Part shown: in pieces, positions 19,558 to 32,400 of the stretch | How the letters are laid out: every line of letters starts with the position of its first letter | How positions within the stretch are numbered: the first letter of the stretch is position 1 | Origin: Ophiura sarsii | Taxonomy: Eukaryota; Echinodermata; Ophiuroidea; Amphilepidida; Ophiuridae | Direction: 5' to 3' | DNA: 64,000 nt | NCBI GenBank assembly: GCA_035610835.1 | Contig: CM069457.1 | Span: 21,632,658 to 21,696,657, forward strand | The notes under the pieces: generated by a model | What the model was told of the DNA's origin: nothing | What the model saw: only the letters and a program-made list of their open reading frames with translations | Database searches by the model: none | Program-made: the position numbers and the translations under genes

Positions 19558-20395
19558 CAGTATGACGTTTTTAACGTTCCCCACATAATATTTAGAGTAT
19601 TTGGTGTGGTTTGAGGACCATTATAATATTAAAACCTCTAGTTTTTGAACTAAAATGGTCATGAAAGACTGTCCTGACGACATCTTGTTAAGATTAAATA
19701 ATGAAATTGTGAAACTAATGCGCGCGAAGCGCCAAAAAAAACCTGCATTTCTAACACTAATGGTCCAGTATGATTATAACGTCCCCCACATAATATTTAG
19801 AATTTTTTGTGTGGTTTGAGGGTCATTATAATGTTAAAACCTGTATTCGCGCAGAGCGCATACAATTTTTGAGTTTTTGAACTAAAATTGGTCATGGAAA
19901 ACTGTCCTGAAGCCACTTTGTTAAGCTTATAAAATGAAATTTTGAAATTAATACGCGCGAAGCGTGCAAGAATTGGCATTTCTAACACGTAAATGGTCCA
20001 GTATGATGTTTTTAACGTCCCCCCACATAATATTTAGAATATTTGGTATGGTTTGAGGGCCATTATAATGTTAAAACCTGTAGAAAATATACGCAAAATT
20101 GTTGAGTTTTAACTAAAATGGTCATGTAAAACAAACAAAATTGCATTTCTAACACTAATGGTCCAGTATGATAATAAGGTCCCCCACATAATATTTAGAA
20201 TTTTTGGTGTGGTTTTTGGATTAAAACTTTGTTTCAGTATGTTCTTAAAGTCCCCCACATATTTAGAATATTCGGTGGGTCTGAGGGTCAATATAATGTC
20301 AAAACCTGCAGAAAATATTCGCCCGGAGCGCGCAAAATGTTTGACTTTTTGAACTAAAATGGTCATGGAAAACTGTCCTGAAGCCATCTTGTCAA
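19558..20395 (+). repeat. Irregular tandem repeat with CGCGAAGCGC palindromes (block 1)
   Basis: Four to five diverged units start with CAGTATGA (19558, 19766, 19999, 20164), spaced 165-233 bases. Each carries CGTCCCCCACATAATATTTAG, GGTTTGAGGGNCATTATAATG, AAAATGGTCATGGAAAACTG, CCTGAAGCCATCTTGTTAAG and a GCGCGAAGCGC-type palindrome. The same unit occurs inverted at 36185-36943. Confidence 0.8.
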
Positions 20396-20400
20396 GTAAT

Positions 20401-20522
20401 CTCATCTTCCTTCTTCTTCTCCTCTTCCTCCTTCTTCTCCACAAACCCCTCCCCTACCACAAAACAGTTCCCCCACCACAAAACCCCTCCCCCACCACAA
20501 ACACCCTACCCACCCCACCCCA
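20401..20522. repeat. Pyrimidine-rich, CCCCACCACAAA minisatellite
   Basis: A (TTC)n-like start passes into repeats of CCCCYACCACAAA. A related and longer tract lies at 23210-23412. Confidence 0.7.
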
Positions 20523-20689
20523 TGCATAGGCGTGCGCAGGATTTTTTTACCCGGGGGGCTTAAAAATAAATTTCATTGGTTCGCACCGCTATCCGCGGTA
20601 ACGAGTCTGAGGGGGATGTGCCCCCTTGGATTGAATTTTTGGCTTGGATTGGATTTTTTGGAATATTGGCTATTGTCAAAAGAAAGGTT

Positions 20690-21880
20690 TAACCGGGAGT
20701 TTAACAAACCGTTCCTGAAGCCATGTTGTTAAGTTTGACTTATAATATGAAACTAATTTGCGCGTAGCGCGCCAAAAATGTCTATTTTAACACTAAACAG
20801 GTCCAGAAAACGTTTCTACAGCCATCTTGTTCCAATTGAATAACAAAGAAGTATGAAAATAATTGGCGCGGTAAAAATAAAGGTTTAGAAAAACGTTCTT
20901 GAAGCCATCTCGTTAAGCTTGAATAATAAATAATCAGTGAAACTAATACGCGCGTACCGCGCAAAAAATGTCTATTTTAACACTAAAAAGTTTCAGAAAA
21001 CATTTATGAAGCCATCTTGTTGAAATTTAATAACACCAAATATAAAAAATTCCCGCGGAGCGCGAAAAAATTGGCTATTGTAAAAATAAAGGTTTAGAAA
21101 AACTTTTCTGAAGCTATCTTGTTAAGCTTGAATAATAAATAATCAGTGAAACTAATACGCGCGTAGCGTGCAAAAAAATGTCTATTTTAACAATAAAAAG
21201 GTCCAGAAAACGTTTCTGAAGCCATCTTGTTCAAATTGAATAACAAAATATTTTAAAAAAATGGCTATTGTAAAAAGAAAGGTTAAAAAAACCGTTCCTG
21301 AAACTATCTTGTTAAGCTTGAATAATAAAACATTCCAACTAATTCGCGCGTAGCGCGCCAAAATTTGTTATTTTTACACTGAAATGGTCCTGAAAATGTT
21401 CCTGAAGCAATCTTGTTAAGCTTGAATAATAAAACATTGAAAATAATTTGTGCAAAAACTGGTTATTTGAACACTAAAATGGTCCTGAAAAACGTTCATA
21501 AAGCCATTTTGTTTAAGCTTGAATAATAAATAAATGAAACCAATTGGCTCGAAACGAGCAATAATGTATAGTTTACTAACTAAAATGGTCCAGAAAACGT
21601 TCTTGAAACATGTTGCAACGTTGTTATAAAGCTGGAATAAACATTGCAAAAAAAATGCTATTTTAACACTAAAAAGCTCCAGAAAAACGTTCCTGAGCGT
21701 ACAAACTGTCACTTTTTTAAAACTAAAATGGTCCAGATAAACGTTCCTTAAGCCATCTTTTTATAACTTGAATAAAGAAACATTGAATCTAACTCGCGGG
21801 AAGCGTGCCAAAATTGCTAGTTTTTCCCCCTAAAATGGTCCAGAAAACGTTACTGAAACCATGTTGTTAAGTTTGAATAG
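20690..21880 (+). repeat. Irregular tandem repeat with CGCG palindromes (block 2)
   Basis: More than ten diverged units carry GGTCCAGAAAACGTTYCTGAAG, CCATCTTGTTAAGCTTGAAT and a CGCGCGTAGCGCGC-type palindrome, spaced about 90-190 bases. They are related to block 1 by the CCATCTTGTTAAG and CGCGMAGCGC modules. The last unit is split by the hAT MITE at 21881-22233, and its remainder resumes at 22242. Confidence 0.78.
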
Positions 21881-22233
21881 CAATGGCGTATTTAGGTAGG
21901 TTATTCATATGGGGGGGGGGGGGCGAGAAATGAAAATGAACCGACAAGACTTTTGTGTGCCAAGAAATGCGCGCGAAATGTTTCGACTTTAAACCTATTT
22001 TTGGCACAATCGAGGTACATTTTGACTCTTAAACAAGCTTGTAGCAAAGAATGTTGCACTTTGGGGACACATTATGCGAGCGTAGCGCGCGAAAAAATTT
22101 CATCTGTGTACTTTTGACCATCATAATTCCATAAATCCTGTGGTCAAATGAACCAACGTCAATATTGGGGGGGGGGGGTGGGTGGGGGCTATCGTCCCCC
22201 CCTCATCCCCCACCCCCCCTGGCGACGCCACTG
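21881..22233 (+). mobile_element. hAT-type poly-G MITE with exact 8-bp target duplication
   Basis: It starts CAATGGCGTATTTAGG and ends CCTGGCGACGCCACTG, flanked by identical TTGAATAG (21873-21880 and 22234-22241). G-runs lie inside both ends (about 21911 and 22168). The interior is the reverse complement of the family copy at 16624-16972. The insertion interrupts a GTTAAGTTTGAATAG unit of the surrounding repeat, which continues GTTAAATATTG after the element. Confidence 0.92.
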
Positions 22234-22269
22234 TTGAATAGTTAAATATTGAAACTAATTTGCGCAAAA

Positions 22270-22720
22270 AAATGGCCTTTTTGGGGGGGGGGGGCATTGT
22301 CCCCACCGTGACAATGATGGGGGGGGGGGGCACTCCCCGCTTGCACTGTCTATGCTCGTTACCCTTCCTCCTTATCTTCCTTTTTATTTTTTACTCTTTT
22401 GCAAATGTGGGGGGGGGGGGGGGGGGGCGCTGTCTCCCTGGTTTAGCCACTGGTGATTCAGAGGGCCAAGTTGTTGGGTTTTAACTTGCCTGGTTTTAAC
22501 TCTCCTTGCTATCAATATTTACTTTCGTTATAAAACACTCACATGGTGGTTCAGAGACGTAGAGAAAAAGTGAGAGACACTAATAAAAGCTCCAGGCCTC
22601 TCCTTTTCCCTCCCCTCCTCCTCCCCTCCTCCTCCCGGGCACTCATCTTTTTTTTGGGTAGGGGTGTGCCACCCAGGGTCTCAATTAGGGGCGGGGGGGG
22701 GGGGGGGGGGGGGGGCTACA
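22270..22720. repeat. Cluster of poly-G runs with a hAT right-end remnant
   Basis: G-runs of 11 or more occur near 22282, 22319, 22408 and 22689-22714. CCTGGTTTAGCCACTGG at 22437-22453 resembles the right terminus of the poly-G hAT family, without an identifiable left end. Such homopolymers are error-prone in sequencing. Confidence 0.55.
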
Positions 22721-23058
22721 GAACTGAACTGAGTGGATTTTATGACAAAAAATAGGGTCTTAGGAACTTTTTCTTCAAAAAAGTAGGTCTTGAGAACTGG
22801 CCTATGGTTCAATTTTGATTAGCAAGAACGCAAATTTGCAATTTTTTGTGTGCTTAAGAACGCAAAATGTTCGAAGAATTGGGGTTTGGAACGCAAAATT
22901 TCGCGATTTTTGAATTTTCAATCAAATTGGAGTCTTAAGAACTGATGCAGGCTCAAAAGGGGTGTCATAAGAACTAGCAGCAGAGGGTGAAAAAGGGGGT
23001 CTTCAGCGCTGCACATACCTTATTATATCTATACCCTTTTTACAATGTCAGTGCCCCC
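22715..23058 (+). repeat. Dispersed repeat, copy 1 (second copy 52406-52735)
   Basis: It begins CTACAGAACTGAACTGAGTG, contains TAGGGTCTT, CAAGAACGCAA and TTCGAAGAATTGGGG, and ends AAAAAGGGGGTCTTCAGCG, then CAGTGCCCCCC. The copy at 52406-52735 is in the same orientation. Both are bracketed by G-runs on the left and C-runs on the right. Transposon class not recognised. Confidence 0.75.
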
Positions 23059-23059
23059 C

Positions 23060-23412
23060 GGCTCCTCCTCCCCTCCCTTCCTCTTCTCCCCTCCTCCTCT
23101 CCTCTCCTCCACTCCCCTCCTCCTCCTCTCCCTTTTCCCCCTCTTTTTTTTTTGTTACCCTCTGGGGACCCGGGGGGCTTGAGCCCCTAAAGCCACGCGC
23201 CTGCCATGCATCCATGCCACCATCCCCTTCCCCACCACAAACCCTCTCCCCATTTGCCACCACAAACCCCTGCCCTCCACCACAACCCCTCCCTACCACT
23301 AACCCCCTCCCCAACCACAAACACCCTCCCCATCACTAACCCCCTCCCAATCACAACCACAAATACCATCCCCATCACTAACCCCCTTCCCAATCACAAA
23401 CACTCTCCCTAT
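23060..23412. repeat. Pyrimidine-rich tract and CCCCTCCCCACCACAAAC minisatellite
   Basis: Bases 23060-23150 are CT-rich (TCCTCCTCC type). From 23210 to 23412 a 15-22 base motif of the form CCCYCCCCAYCACAAAC repeats about ten times. It drives several false open frames on both strands. Confidence 0.75.
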
Positions 23413-24467
23413 AGATGAGGTGACCGTTGTTTACATCCAATGTTTATCAACAAAAGCAACGGGCGAAGGGACTGGACTGTCGATACACGCTTGAGGGAAC
23501 ACTGTCCGCTATGCCGTATAATGCTTTGGCGAGAGTTTTAAAAGCACGGGTCCTAAACAAAACATGATGCGCGCGCAAACTGCCGGGCAAAGAACAATAG
23601 CAACTAGCCACGTTTTGCCCGGTGTGACGTCACCTGTCACCCCATCTATACATACCCCCACCTCACACCAAACCCCCCTATAATTTACAAAAATCACATG
23701 GTATCATTGCGCCGCCCATCACTACAAAAACTTTTTTACAATAGACACACCCCTTGTATTTCACTGGCCACAAGTACTCATATAGCTAGTGGATCCACCC
23801 AGACATAGTGCTGGGAGATATCAAGCCTCTCAGTCTCAAACCCAAAATCACACAATGTTCTTCATCTCTTCAACAAGTATCAGAATTTGCTTTTAATAAT
23901 TCAAACAGGAAATCAAACATAAATTTTACCCCAACAGATTTTACTCCATTGGAACAATTATTTTGGGTTTCAAACATGAAACATAGTGAATTTATACGCA
24001 CTTTGTCTTGGTGGCTGAATTTGCCCATTAAATCGGTGGGACAATTTGGCCACCTGCAAGGAATGAGCATGACAAGTAGTCTAGTAAAACTAGTCACTGC
24101 ATGCATGGGTACTGACAGAAAGCTTGATCGAACCTGACGAACCATCGCTCGGATTTCGTTCTATTTCATTACTTTGGCGACTCGAATAGAACATAAACTG
24201 ATATTTATGCAAAGAATAATGCAATTGTTACTTACGTTCATATAAATTTTGATTATAAGAAATCAAATACCGCGAAAACACCAACAAAATCCTAAGCAGG
24301 TGACGAGCTGTTTATAAACTAAATACGCACAGCATGATGACAAATAATGCCCTCTATTTAGTGGGTGTGATGGAAGTTTCAGTGGCGCAACTTGGACACG
24401 ATTTTTATTTATATTCAGGGACCGTTCATTATTTTCATCGGAGGGCGGGCCGGGAGAAAATAGGGGG
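23413..24467. other. Non-coding, no gene supported
   Basis: Open frames of 109 (plus) and 91 (minus) codons overlap here, but neither shows a recognisable domain or splice context. AAATCGGTGGGACAATTTGG then CCACCTGCAAG near 24030 recurs, diverged, at 53605-53635 (CGGTGGGCAAATTTGTCCACCTGCAAG), so part of this is repeat. Confidence 0.5.
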
Positions 24468-24471
24468 TTCA

Positions 24472-24960
24472 GGGTGCACTACACTAAATGGTGTATCCCC
24501 TAACCTTAAGGGCGGTGTTTAAAGCTAGAATCGGAAAATATGCATGGCAAAATCCTCAATTAAAAAAACTTGACGGTAATACAATTGCGTAAATGCCTAT
24601 GATTTTTGATTAATTATGATTAATGGGACATCACCTACATGCACCCTGACTATAAACTGTGAATATCATCTAGATAAATTTTGAGAGATCTCTCAAATTT
24701 GTGTTTTTTACTGGAAACATTGACGATTACGGCGGCATTTCCAAGCTCGTCAGAGAGGTAGTCAACTCCATGGGCGTATTTTGAAAAATCGAGCAGGTTC
24801 ACCTACCTATTTTTTTCACTTTTTGGTGAGAAAATGTGATCATCTTTCAGAAATAATCACTCTACAAGGTCCAATTTCGCAATTTAGTGGTCTAACACAG
24901 AGTTTTATATCAGTGTTTTTGTACATAACCCTATGGAGCTCTATTTAGTAGTGTGACCCC
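24472..24960 (+). mobile_element. 489 bp TIR element, unclassified; copy 1
   Basis: The ends GGGTGCACTACACTAAATGG and GGGGTCACACTACTAAATAG (read inward) match at about 14-15 of 20 bases. TTCA occurs immediately outside both ends (24468-24471 and 24961-24964), a candidate 4-bp target duplication. A full-length inverted copy lies at 62515-63002 with good similarity throughout (TCTCAAATTT, GGAAACATTGACGATTACGG, TCGTCAGAGAGGTAGTCAAC). No coding frame. The termini fit no superfamily I can name. Confidence 0.82.
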
Positions 24961-24964
24961 TTCA

Positions 24965-26197
24965 CACCATAGATATCTAAGCGGAGCGTAGATCGGAAAC
25001 TCCCCAAAAAGAATGAAGCCACGCACCAGCCATTCGCGCCTTGACGCGTCCTATCCTTCCCCTGTTAAATTCAGCTCACGAATAATTCAGCTGGGTACTT
25101 TTCGGCCAGGATATATAATTAGAAGGATAGGAAAGCGCTCAGGTACGCCCGTAGCATCAATATCTTACTTAGCATTGCTCCCGTCAAGCCTCGTTCAGAA
25201 TGCGCTATGACTTTATGATTGATTGAGCTGTGGAAGAGTGTAGGACCTTTCCCACATTCATGACTTACCAACGTAAAAATAACCGTAGCACTAATGACTT
25301 TGTTGACGGCCACACATGCAGCGCTAAGAAATTTTGAGGTAAACCACCCAAAAGCGCTAAGAAATTTGTTTCGTCGGCCATCTTGAATCCCGCTTACAGA
25401 CAACAACTTGTCACACAACAGGCCTTTTTTACCAGAAAATCAGTAAGTATACAAACTTAATGTTGCTCTATTATAGGTTTGAAGCTGTTTCGGGTGTAAA
25501 CATCTTGGTTACGGTGCTGATTTATGATTACAAAGCCTTTAATTTATGTATAGATGTTGCCAACCGGGGTCCTATCTCCGAAATGCTGTTGGGGTAGGGC
25601 TAGCGCTAGCCTATATCATGTATGTTCATCAAGGAAATAATTTATTTTTACAGACACTTTCTGAAACTTTCTTATATATTTTTTGCCCAAACCAACCCTG
25701 GTTGATACCCCCGGCTGAATGAATCCACTCAGACTTGTCATATCGCCCTCATCACCAGGCATGACACCAGATCAGAGGTCAACTCAATCAATCAGGTCAT
25801 AACAATTGATGCGTCTGAGTCATTGGAGTGAAACGCTAATTTTACAGAGATTTTAAGTTTGGAAAAGTAACGTTCTTACGGATTTGATCAGGTAACCACA
25901 CAATTTGGTATAGCTTAAGCTGAGTAAGAGTGGTGGGCAAACATTTGACCAAGAATATCGTAAAAATGTAGCCTTGTTTGATGTATAAATGTAGGCCTAT
26001 ATTTAATGAATTCGATCTTTCTTTTTCTACCCGAATTTAAATTCATGACTTTGAAGAAAGTCGACGGTAGGTAAACGTTGTGTTTATCATAATGCTGTCG
26101 TATGTGATGTTTATTATTTATGTTCCCTTCCCTGTACCATACTATAGGAAAAGGATGGTCGTTTGTGTCACACTCAGCGCCGTAAATACACCAATGT
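24965..26197. other. Non-coding, no gene supported
   Basis: Frames of 65 and 99 codons around 25013-25418 have no recognisable domain. GCCATCTTGAATCC near 25378 and the surrounding higher GC could mark a promoter, but nothing decisive is visible. Confidence 0.45.
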
Positions 26198-26252
26198 GAA
26201 TCTACCCAGATAGCTAGATGTAGCCAGATGGGGTCATCTGGGTAGCTTCACG
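26198..26252. repeat. Hairpin at the outer edge of the satellite structure
   Basis: GTGAATCTACCCAGAT (26198-26213) pairs with ATCTGGGTAGCTTCAC (about 26237-26252) to form a hairpin. The same 16-mer occurs as an exact complement, ATCTGGGTAGATTCAC, just outside the far array at 51909-51924. The loop contains AGCCAGATGGG, a word also in the satellite unit. Confidence 0.65.
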
Positions 26253-26470
26253 ATTCTTAGAAACCATTCTCTATTGGGCGCTATTGGGCGCAAATAAATC
26301 CCGTTGCATCGGACGTTGAGGGCGTCATCGCATGCTCCGTAATTTGCCAGACTGTAATTTGCAGACGAATTATATCTAAAATAGCGCACCACCGAATCAC
26401 TCCGCGTTTATGTAATAACGAAATTCGGCTAATATAAAAGGAGTCCGAATGTATTAAGTGATACCGTTGA
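26253..26470. other. Unique sequence between hairpin and array
   Basis: 218 bases of single-copy-looking sequence with a direct repeat CTATTGGGCG at 26271 and 26281. No counterpart is seen at the other end of the structure. Confidence 0.5.
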
Positions 26471-29400
26471 CCGGCTGCGGTGTTCAGTATTAAATTATCT
26501 TTAAAATGAGACCATAAAAATGGAATTTGGTTGAAATCTGAATCCGGATTTTCATTTTAAAGGAGGCAACGGGCGACAAAAGTTGAAATGTTGAAAATGG
26601 TGAAATTTTACTCAGAGGCACCCCCTTTAAAACCCATCTGGCTGTATGAAGACGTGTTTGGATACAACAACAACCCCCGGCTGCGGTGTTCAGTATTAAA
26701 TTATCTTTAAAATGAGACCATAAAAATGGAATTTGGTTGAAATCTGAATCCGGATTTTCATTTTAAAGGAGGCAACGGGCGACAAAAGTTGAAATGTTGA
26801 AAATGGTGAAATTTTACTCAGAGGCACCCCCTTTAAAACCCATCTGGCTGTATGAAGACGTGTTTGGATACAACAACAACCCCCGGCTGCGGTGTTCAGT
26901 ATTAAATTATCTTTAAAATGAGACCATAAAAATGGAATTTGGTTGAAATCTGAATCCGGATTTTCATTTTAAAGGAGGCAACGGGCGACAAAAGTTGAAA
27001 TGTTGAAAATGGTGAAATTTTACTCAGAGGCACCCCCTTTAAAACCCATCTGGCTGTATGAAGACGTGTTTGGATACAACAACAACCCCCGGCTGCGGTG
27101 TTCAGTATTAAATTATCTTTAAAATGAGACCATAAAAATGGAATTTGGTTGAAATCTGAATCCGGATTTTCATTTTAAAGGAGGCAACGGGCGACAAAAG
27201 TTGAAATGTTGAAAATGGTGAAATTTTACTCAGAGGCACCCCCTTTAAAACCCATCTGGCTGTATGAAGACGTGTTTGGATACAACAACAACCCCCGGCT
27301 GCGGTGTTCAGTATTAAATTATCTTTAAAATGAGACCATAAAAATGGAATTTGGTTGAAATCTGAATCCGGATTTTCATTTTAAAGGAGGCAACGGGCGA
27401 CAAAAGTTGAAATGTTGAAAATGGTGAAATTTTACTCAGAGGCACCCCCTTTAAAACCCATCTGGCTGTATGAAGACGTGTTTGGATACAACAACAACCC
27501 CCGGCTGCGGTGTTCAGTATTAAATTATCTTTAAAATGAGACCATAAAAATGGAATTTGGTTGAAATCTGAATCCGGATTTTCATTTTAAAGGAGGCAAC
27601 GGGCGACAAAAGTTGAAATGTTGAAAATGGTGAAATTTTACTCAGAGGCACCCCCTTTAAAACCCATCTGGCTGTATGAAGACGTGTTTGGATACAACAA
27701 CAACCCCCGGCTGCGGTGTTCAGTATTAAATTATCTTTAAAATGAGACCATAAAAATGGAATTTGGTTGAAATCTGAATCCGGATTTTCATTTTAAAGGA
27801 GGCAACGGGCGACAAAAGTTGAAATGTTGAAAATGGTGAAATTTTACTCAGAGGCACCCCCTTTAAAACCCATCTGGCTGTATGAAGACGTGTTTGGATA
27901 CAACAACAACCCCCGGCTGCGGTGTTCAGTATTAAATTATCTTTAAAATGAGACCATAAAAATGGAATTTGGTTGAAATCTGAATCCGGATTTTCATTTT
28001 AAAGGAGGCAACGGGCGACAAAAGTTGAAATGTTGAAAATGGTGAAATTTTACTCAGAGGCACCCCCTTTAAAACCCATCTGGCTGTATGAAGACGTGTT
28101 TGGATACAACAACAACCCCCGGCTGCGGTGTTCAGTATTAAATTATCTTTAAAATGAGACCATAAAAATGGAATTTGGTTGAAATCTGAATCCGGATTTT
28201 CATTTTAAAGGAGGCAACGGGCGACAAAAGTTGAAATGTTGAAAATGGTGAAATTTTACTCAGAGGCACCCCCTTTAAAACCCATCTGGCTGTATGAAGA
28301 CGTGTTTGGATACAACAACAACCCCCGGCTGCGGTGTTCAGTATTAAATTATCTTTAAAATGAGACCATAAAAATGGAATTTGGTTGAAATCTGAATCCG
28401 GATTTTCATTTTAAAGGAGGCAACGGGCGACAAAAGTTGAAATGTTGAAAATGGTGAAATTTTACTCAGAGGCACCCCCTTTAAAACCCATCTGGCTGTA
28501 TGAAGACGTGTTTGGATACAACAACAACCCCCGGCTGCGGTGTTCAGTATTAAATTATCTTTAAAATGAGACCATAAAAATGGAATTTGGTTGAAATCTG
28601 AATCCGGATTTTCATTTTAAAGGAGGCAACGGGCGACAAAAGTTGAAATGTTGAAAATGGTGAAATTTTACTCAGAGGCACCCCCTTTAAAACCCATCTG
28701 GCTGTATGAAGACGTGTTTGGATACAACAACAACCCCCGGCTGCGGTGTTCAGTATTAAATTATCTTTAAAATGAGACCATAAAAATGGAATTTGGTTGA
28801 AATCTGAATCCGGATTTTCATTTTAAAGGAGGCAACGGGCGACAAAAGTTGAAATGTTGAAAATGGTGAAATTTTACTCAGAGGCACCCCCTTTAAAACC
28901 CATCTGGCTGTATGAAGACGTGTTTGGATACAACAACAACCCCCGGCTGCGGTGTTCAGTATTAAATTATCTTTAAAATGAGACCATAAAAATGGAATTT
29001 GGTTGAAATCTGAATCCGGATTTTCATTTTAAAGGAGGCAACGGGCGACAAAAGTTGAAATGTTGAAAATGGTGAAATTTTACTCAGAGGCACCCCCTTT
29101 AAAACCCATCTGGCTGTATGAAGACGTGTTTGGATACAACAACAACCCCCGGCTGCGGTGTTCAGTATTAAATTATCTTTAAAATGAGACCATAAAAATG
29201 GAATTTGGTTGAAATCTGAATCCGGATTTTCATTTTAAAGGAGGCAACGGGCGACAAAAGTTGAAATGTTGAAAATGGTGAAATTTTACTCAGAGGCACC
29301 CCCTTTAAAACCCATCTGGCTGTATGAAGACGTGTTTGGATACAACAACAACCCCCAGCTGCGGTGTTCAGTATTAAATTATCTTTAAAATGAGACCATA

Positions 29401-32400
29401 AAAATGGAATTTGGTTGAAATCTGAATCCGGATTTTCATTTTAAAGGAGGCAACGGGCGACAAAAGTTGAAATGTTGAAAATGGTGAAATTTTACTCAGA
29501 GGCACCCCCTTTAAAACCCATCTGGCTGTATGAAGACGTGTTTGGATACAACAACAACCCCCGGCTGCGGTGTTCAGTATTAAATTATCTTTAAAATGAG
29601 ACCATAAAAATGGAATTTGGTTGAAATCTGAATCCGGATTTTCATTTTAAAGGAGGCAACGGGCGACAAAAGTTGAAATGTTGAAAATGGTGAAATTTTA
29701 CTCAGAGGCACCCCCTTTAAAACCCATCTGGCTGTATGAAGACGTGTTTGGATACAACAACAACCCCCGGCTGCGGTGTTCAGTATTAAATTATCTTTAA
29801 AATGAGACCATAAAAATGGAATTTGGTTGAAATCTGAATCCGGATTTTCATTTTAAAGGAGGCAACGGGCGACAAAAGTTGAAATGTTGAAAATGGTGAA
29901 ATTTTACTCAGAGGCACCCCCTTTAAAACCCATCTGGCTGTATGAAGACGTGTTTGGATACAACAACAACCCCGGCTGCGGTGTTCAGTATTAAATTATC
30001 TTTAAAATGAGACCATAAAAATGGAATTTGGTTGAAATCTGAATCCGGATTTTCATTTTAAAGGAGGCAACGGGCGACAAAAGTTGAAATGTTGAAAATG
30101 GTGAAATTTTACTCAGAGGCACCCCCTTTAAAACCCATCTGGCTGTATGAAGACGTGTTTGGATACAACAACAACCCCCGGCTGCGGTGTTCAGTATTAA
30201 ATTATCTTTAAAATGAGACCATAAAAATGGAATTTGGTTGAAATCTGAATCCGGATTTTCATTTTAAAGGAGGCAACGGGCGACAAAAGTTGAAATGTTG
30301 AAAATGGTGAAATTTTACTCAGAGGCACCCCCTTTAAAACCCATCTGGCTGTATGAAGACGTGTTTGGATACAACAACAACCCCCGGCTGCGGTGTTCAG
30401 TATTAAATTATCTTTAAAATGAGACCATAAAAATGGAATTTGGTTGAAATCTGAATCCGGATTTTCATTTTAAAGGAGGCAACGGGCGACAAAAGTTGAA
30501 ATGTTGAAAATGGTGAAATTTTACTCAGAGGCACCCCCTTTAAAACCCATCTGGCTGTATGAAGACGTGTTTGGATACAACAACAACCCCCGGCTGCGGT
30601 GTTCAGTATTAAATTATCTTTAAAATGAGACCATAAAAATGGAATTTGGTTGAAATCTGAATCCGGATTTTCATTTTAAAGGAGGCAACGGGCGACAAAA
30701 GTTGAAATGTTGAAAATGGTGAAATTTTACTCAGAGGCACCCCCTTTAAAACCCATCTGGCTGTATGAAGACGTGTTTGGATACAACAACAACCCCCGGC
30801 TGCGGTGTTCAGTATTAAATTATCTTTAAAATGAGACCATAAAAATGGAATTTGGTTGAAATCTGAATCCGGATTTTCATTTTAAAGGAGGCAACGGGCG
30901 ACAAAAGTTGAAATGTTGAAAATGGTGAAATTTTACTCAGAGGCACCCCCTTTAAAACCCATCTGGCTGTATGAAGACGTGTTTGGATACAACAACAACC
31001 CCCGGCTGCGGTGTTCAGTATTAAATTATCTTTAAAATGAGACCATAAAAATGGAATTTGGTTGAAATCTGAATCCGGATTTTCATTTTAAAGGAGGCAA
31101 CGGGCGACAAAAGTTGAAATGTTGAAAATGGTGAAATTTTACTCAGAGGCACCCCCTTTAAAACCCATCTGGCTGTATGAAGACGTGTTTGGATACAACA
31201 ACAACCCCCGGCTGCGGTGTTCAGTATTAAATTATCTTTAAAATGAGACCATAAAAATGGAATTTGGTTGAAATCTGAATCCGGATTTTCATTTTAAAGG
31301 AGGCAACGGGCGACAAAAGTTGAAATGTTGAAAATGGTGAAATTTTACTCAGAGGCACCCCCTTTAAAACCCATCTGGCTGTATGAAGACGTGTTTGGAT
31401 ACAACAACAACCCCGGCTGCGGTGTTCAGTATTAAATTATCTTTAAAATGAGACCATAAAAATGGAATTTGGTTGAAATCTGAATCCGGATTTTCATTTT
31501 AAAGGAGGCAACGGGCGACAAAAGTTGAAATGTTGAAAATGGTGAAATTTTACTCAGAGGCACCCCCTTTAAAACCCATCTGGCTGTATGAAGACGTGTT
31601 TGGATACAACAACAACCCCCGGCTGCGGTGTTCAGTATTAAATTATCGTTAAAATGAGAACATAAAAATGGAATTTGGTTGAAATCTGAATCCGGATTTT
31701 CATTTTAAAGGAGGCAACGGGCGACAAAAGTTGAAATGGTGAAAATGGTGAAATTTTACTCAGAGGCACCCCCTTTAAAACCCATCTGGCTGTATGAAGA
31801 CGTGTTTGGATACAACAACAACCCCCGGCTGCGGTGTTCAGTATTAAATTATCTTTAAAATGAGACCATAAAAATGGAATTTGGTTGAAATCTGAATCCG
31901 GATTTTCATTTTAAAGGAGGCAACGGGCGACAAAAGTTGAAATGTTGAAAATGGTGAAATTTTACTCAGAGGCACCCCCTTTAAAACCCATCTGGCTGTA
32001 TGAAGACGTGTTTGGATACAACAACAACCCCCGGCTGCGGTGTTCAGTATTAAATTATCTTTAAAATGAGACCATAAAAATGGAATTTGGTTGAAATCTG
32101 AATCCGGATTTTCATTTTAAAGGAGGCAACGGGCGACAAAAGTTGAAATGTTGAAAATGGTGAAATTTTACTCAGAGGCACCCCCTTTAAAACCCATCTG
32201 GCTGTATGAAGACGTGTTGGGATACAACAACAACCCCCGGCTGCGGTGTTCAGTATTAAATTATCTTTAAAATGAGACCATAAAAATGGAATTTGGTTAA
32301 AATCTAAATCCGGATTTTCATTTTAAAGGAGGCTACGGGCGACAAAAGTTGAAATACGGGCGACAAAAGTTGAAATTATTGAAAATTGTGAAATTTTACT

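Noticed and set aside
23808..24145. 109-codon plus and 91-codon minus frames
   Set aside because: Overlapping frames with no domain, and part of the stretch recurs as a repeat near 53.6 kb.
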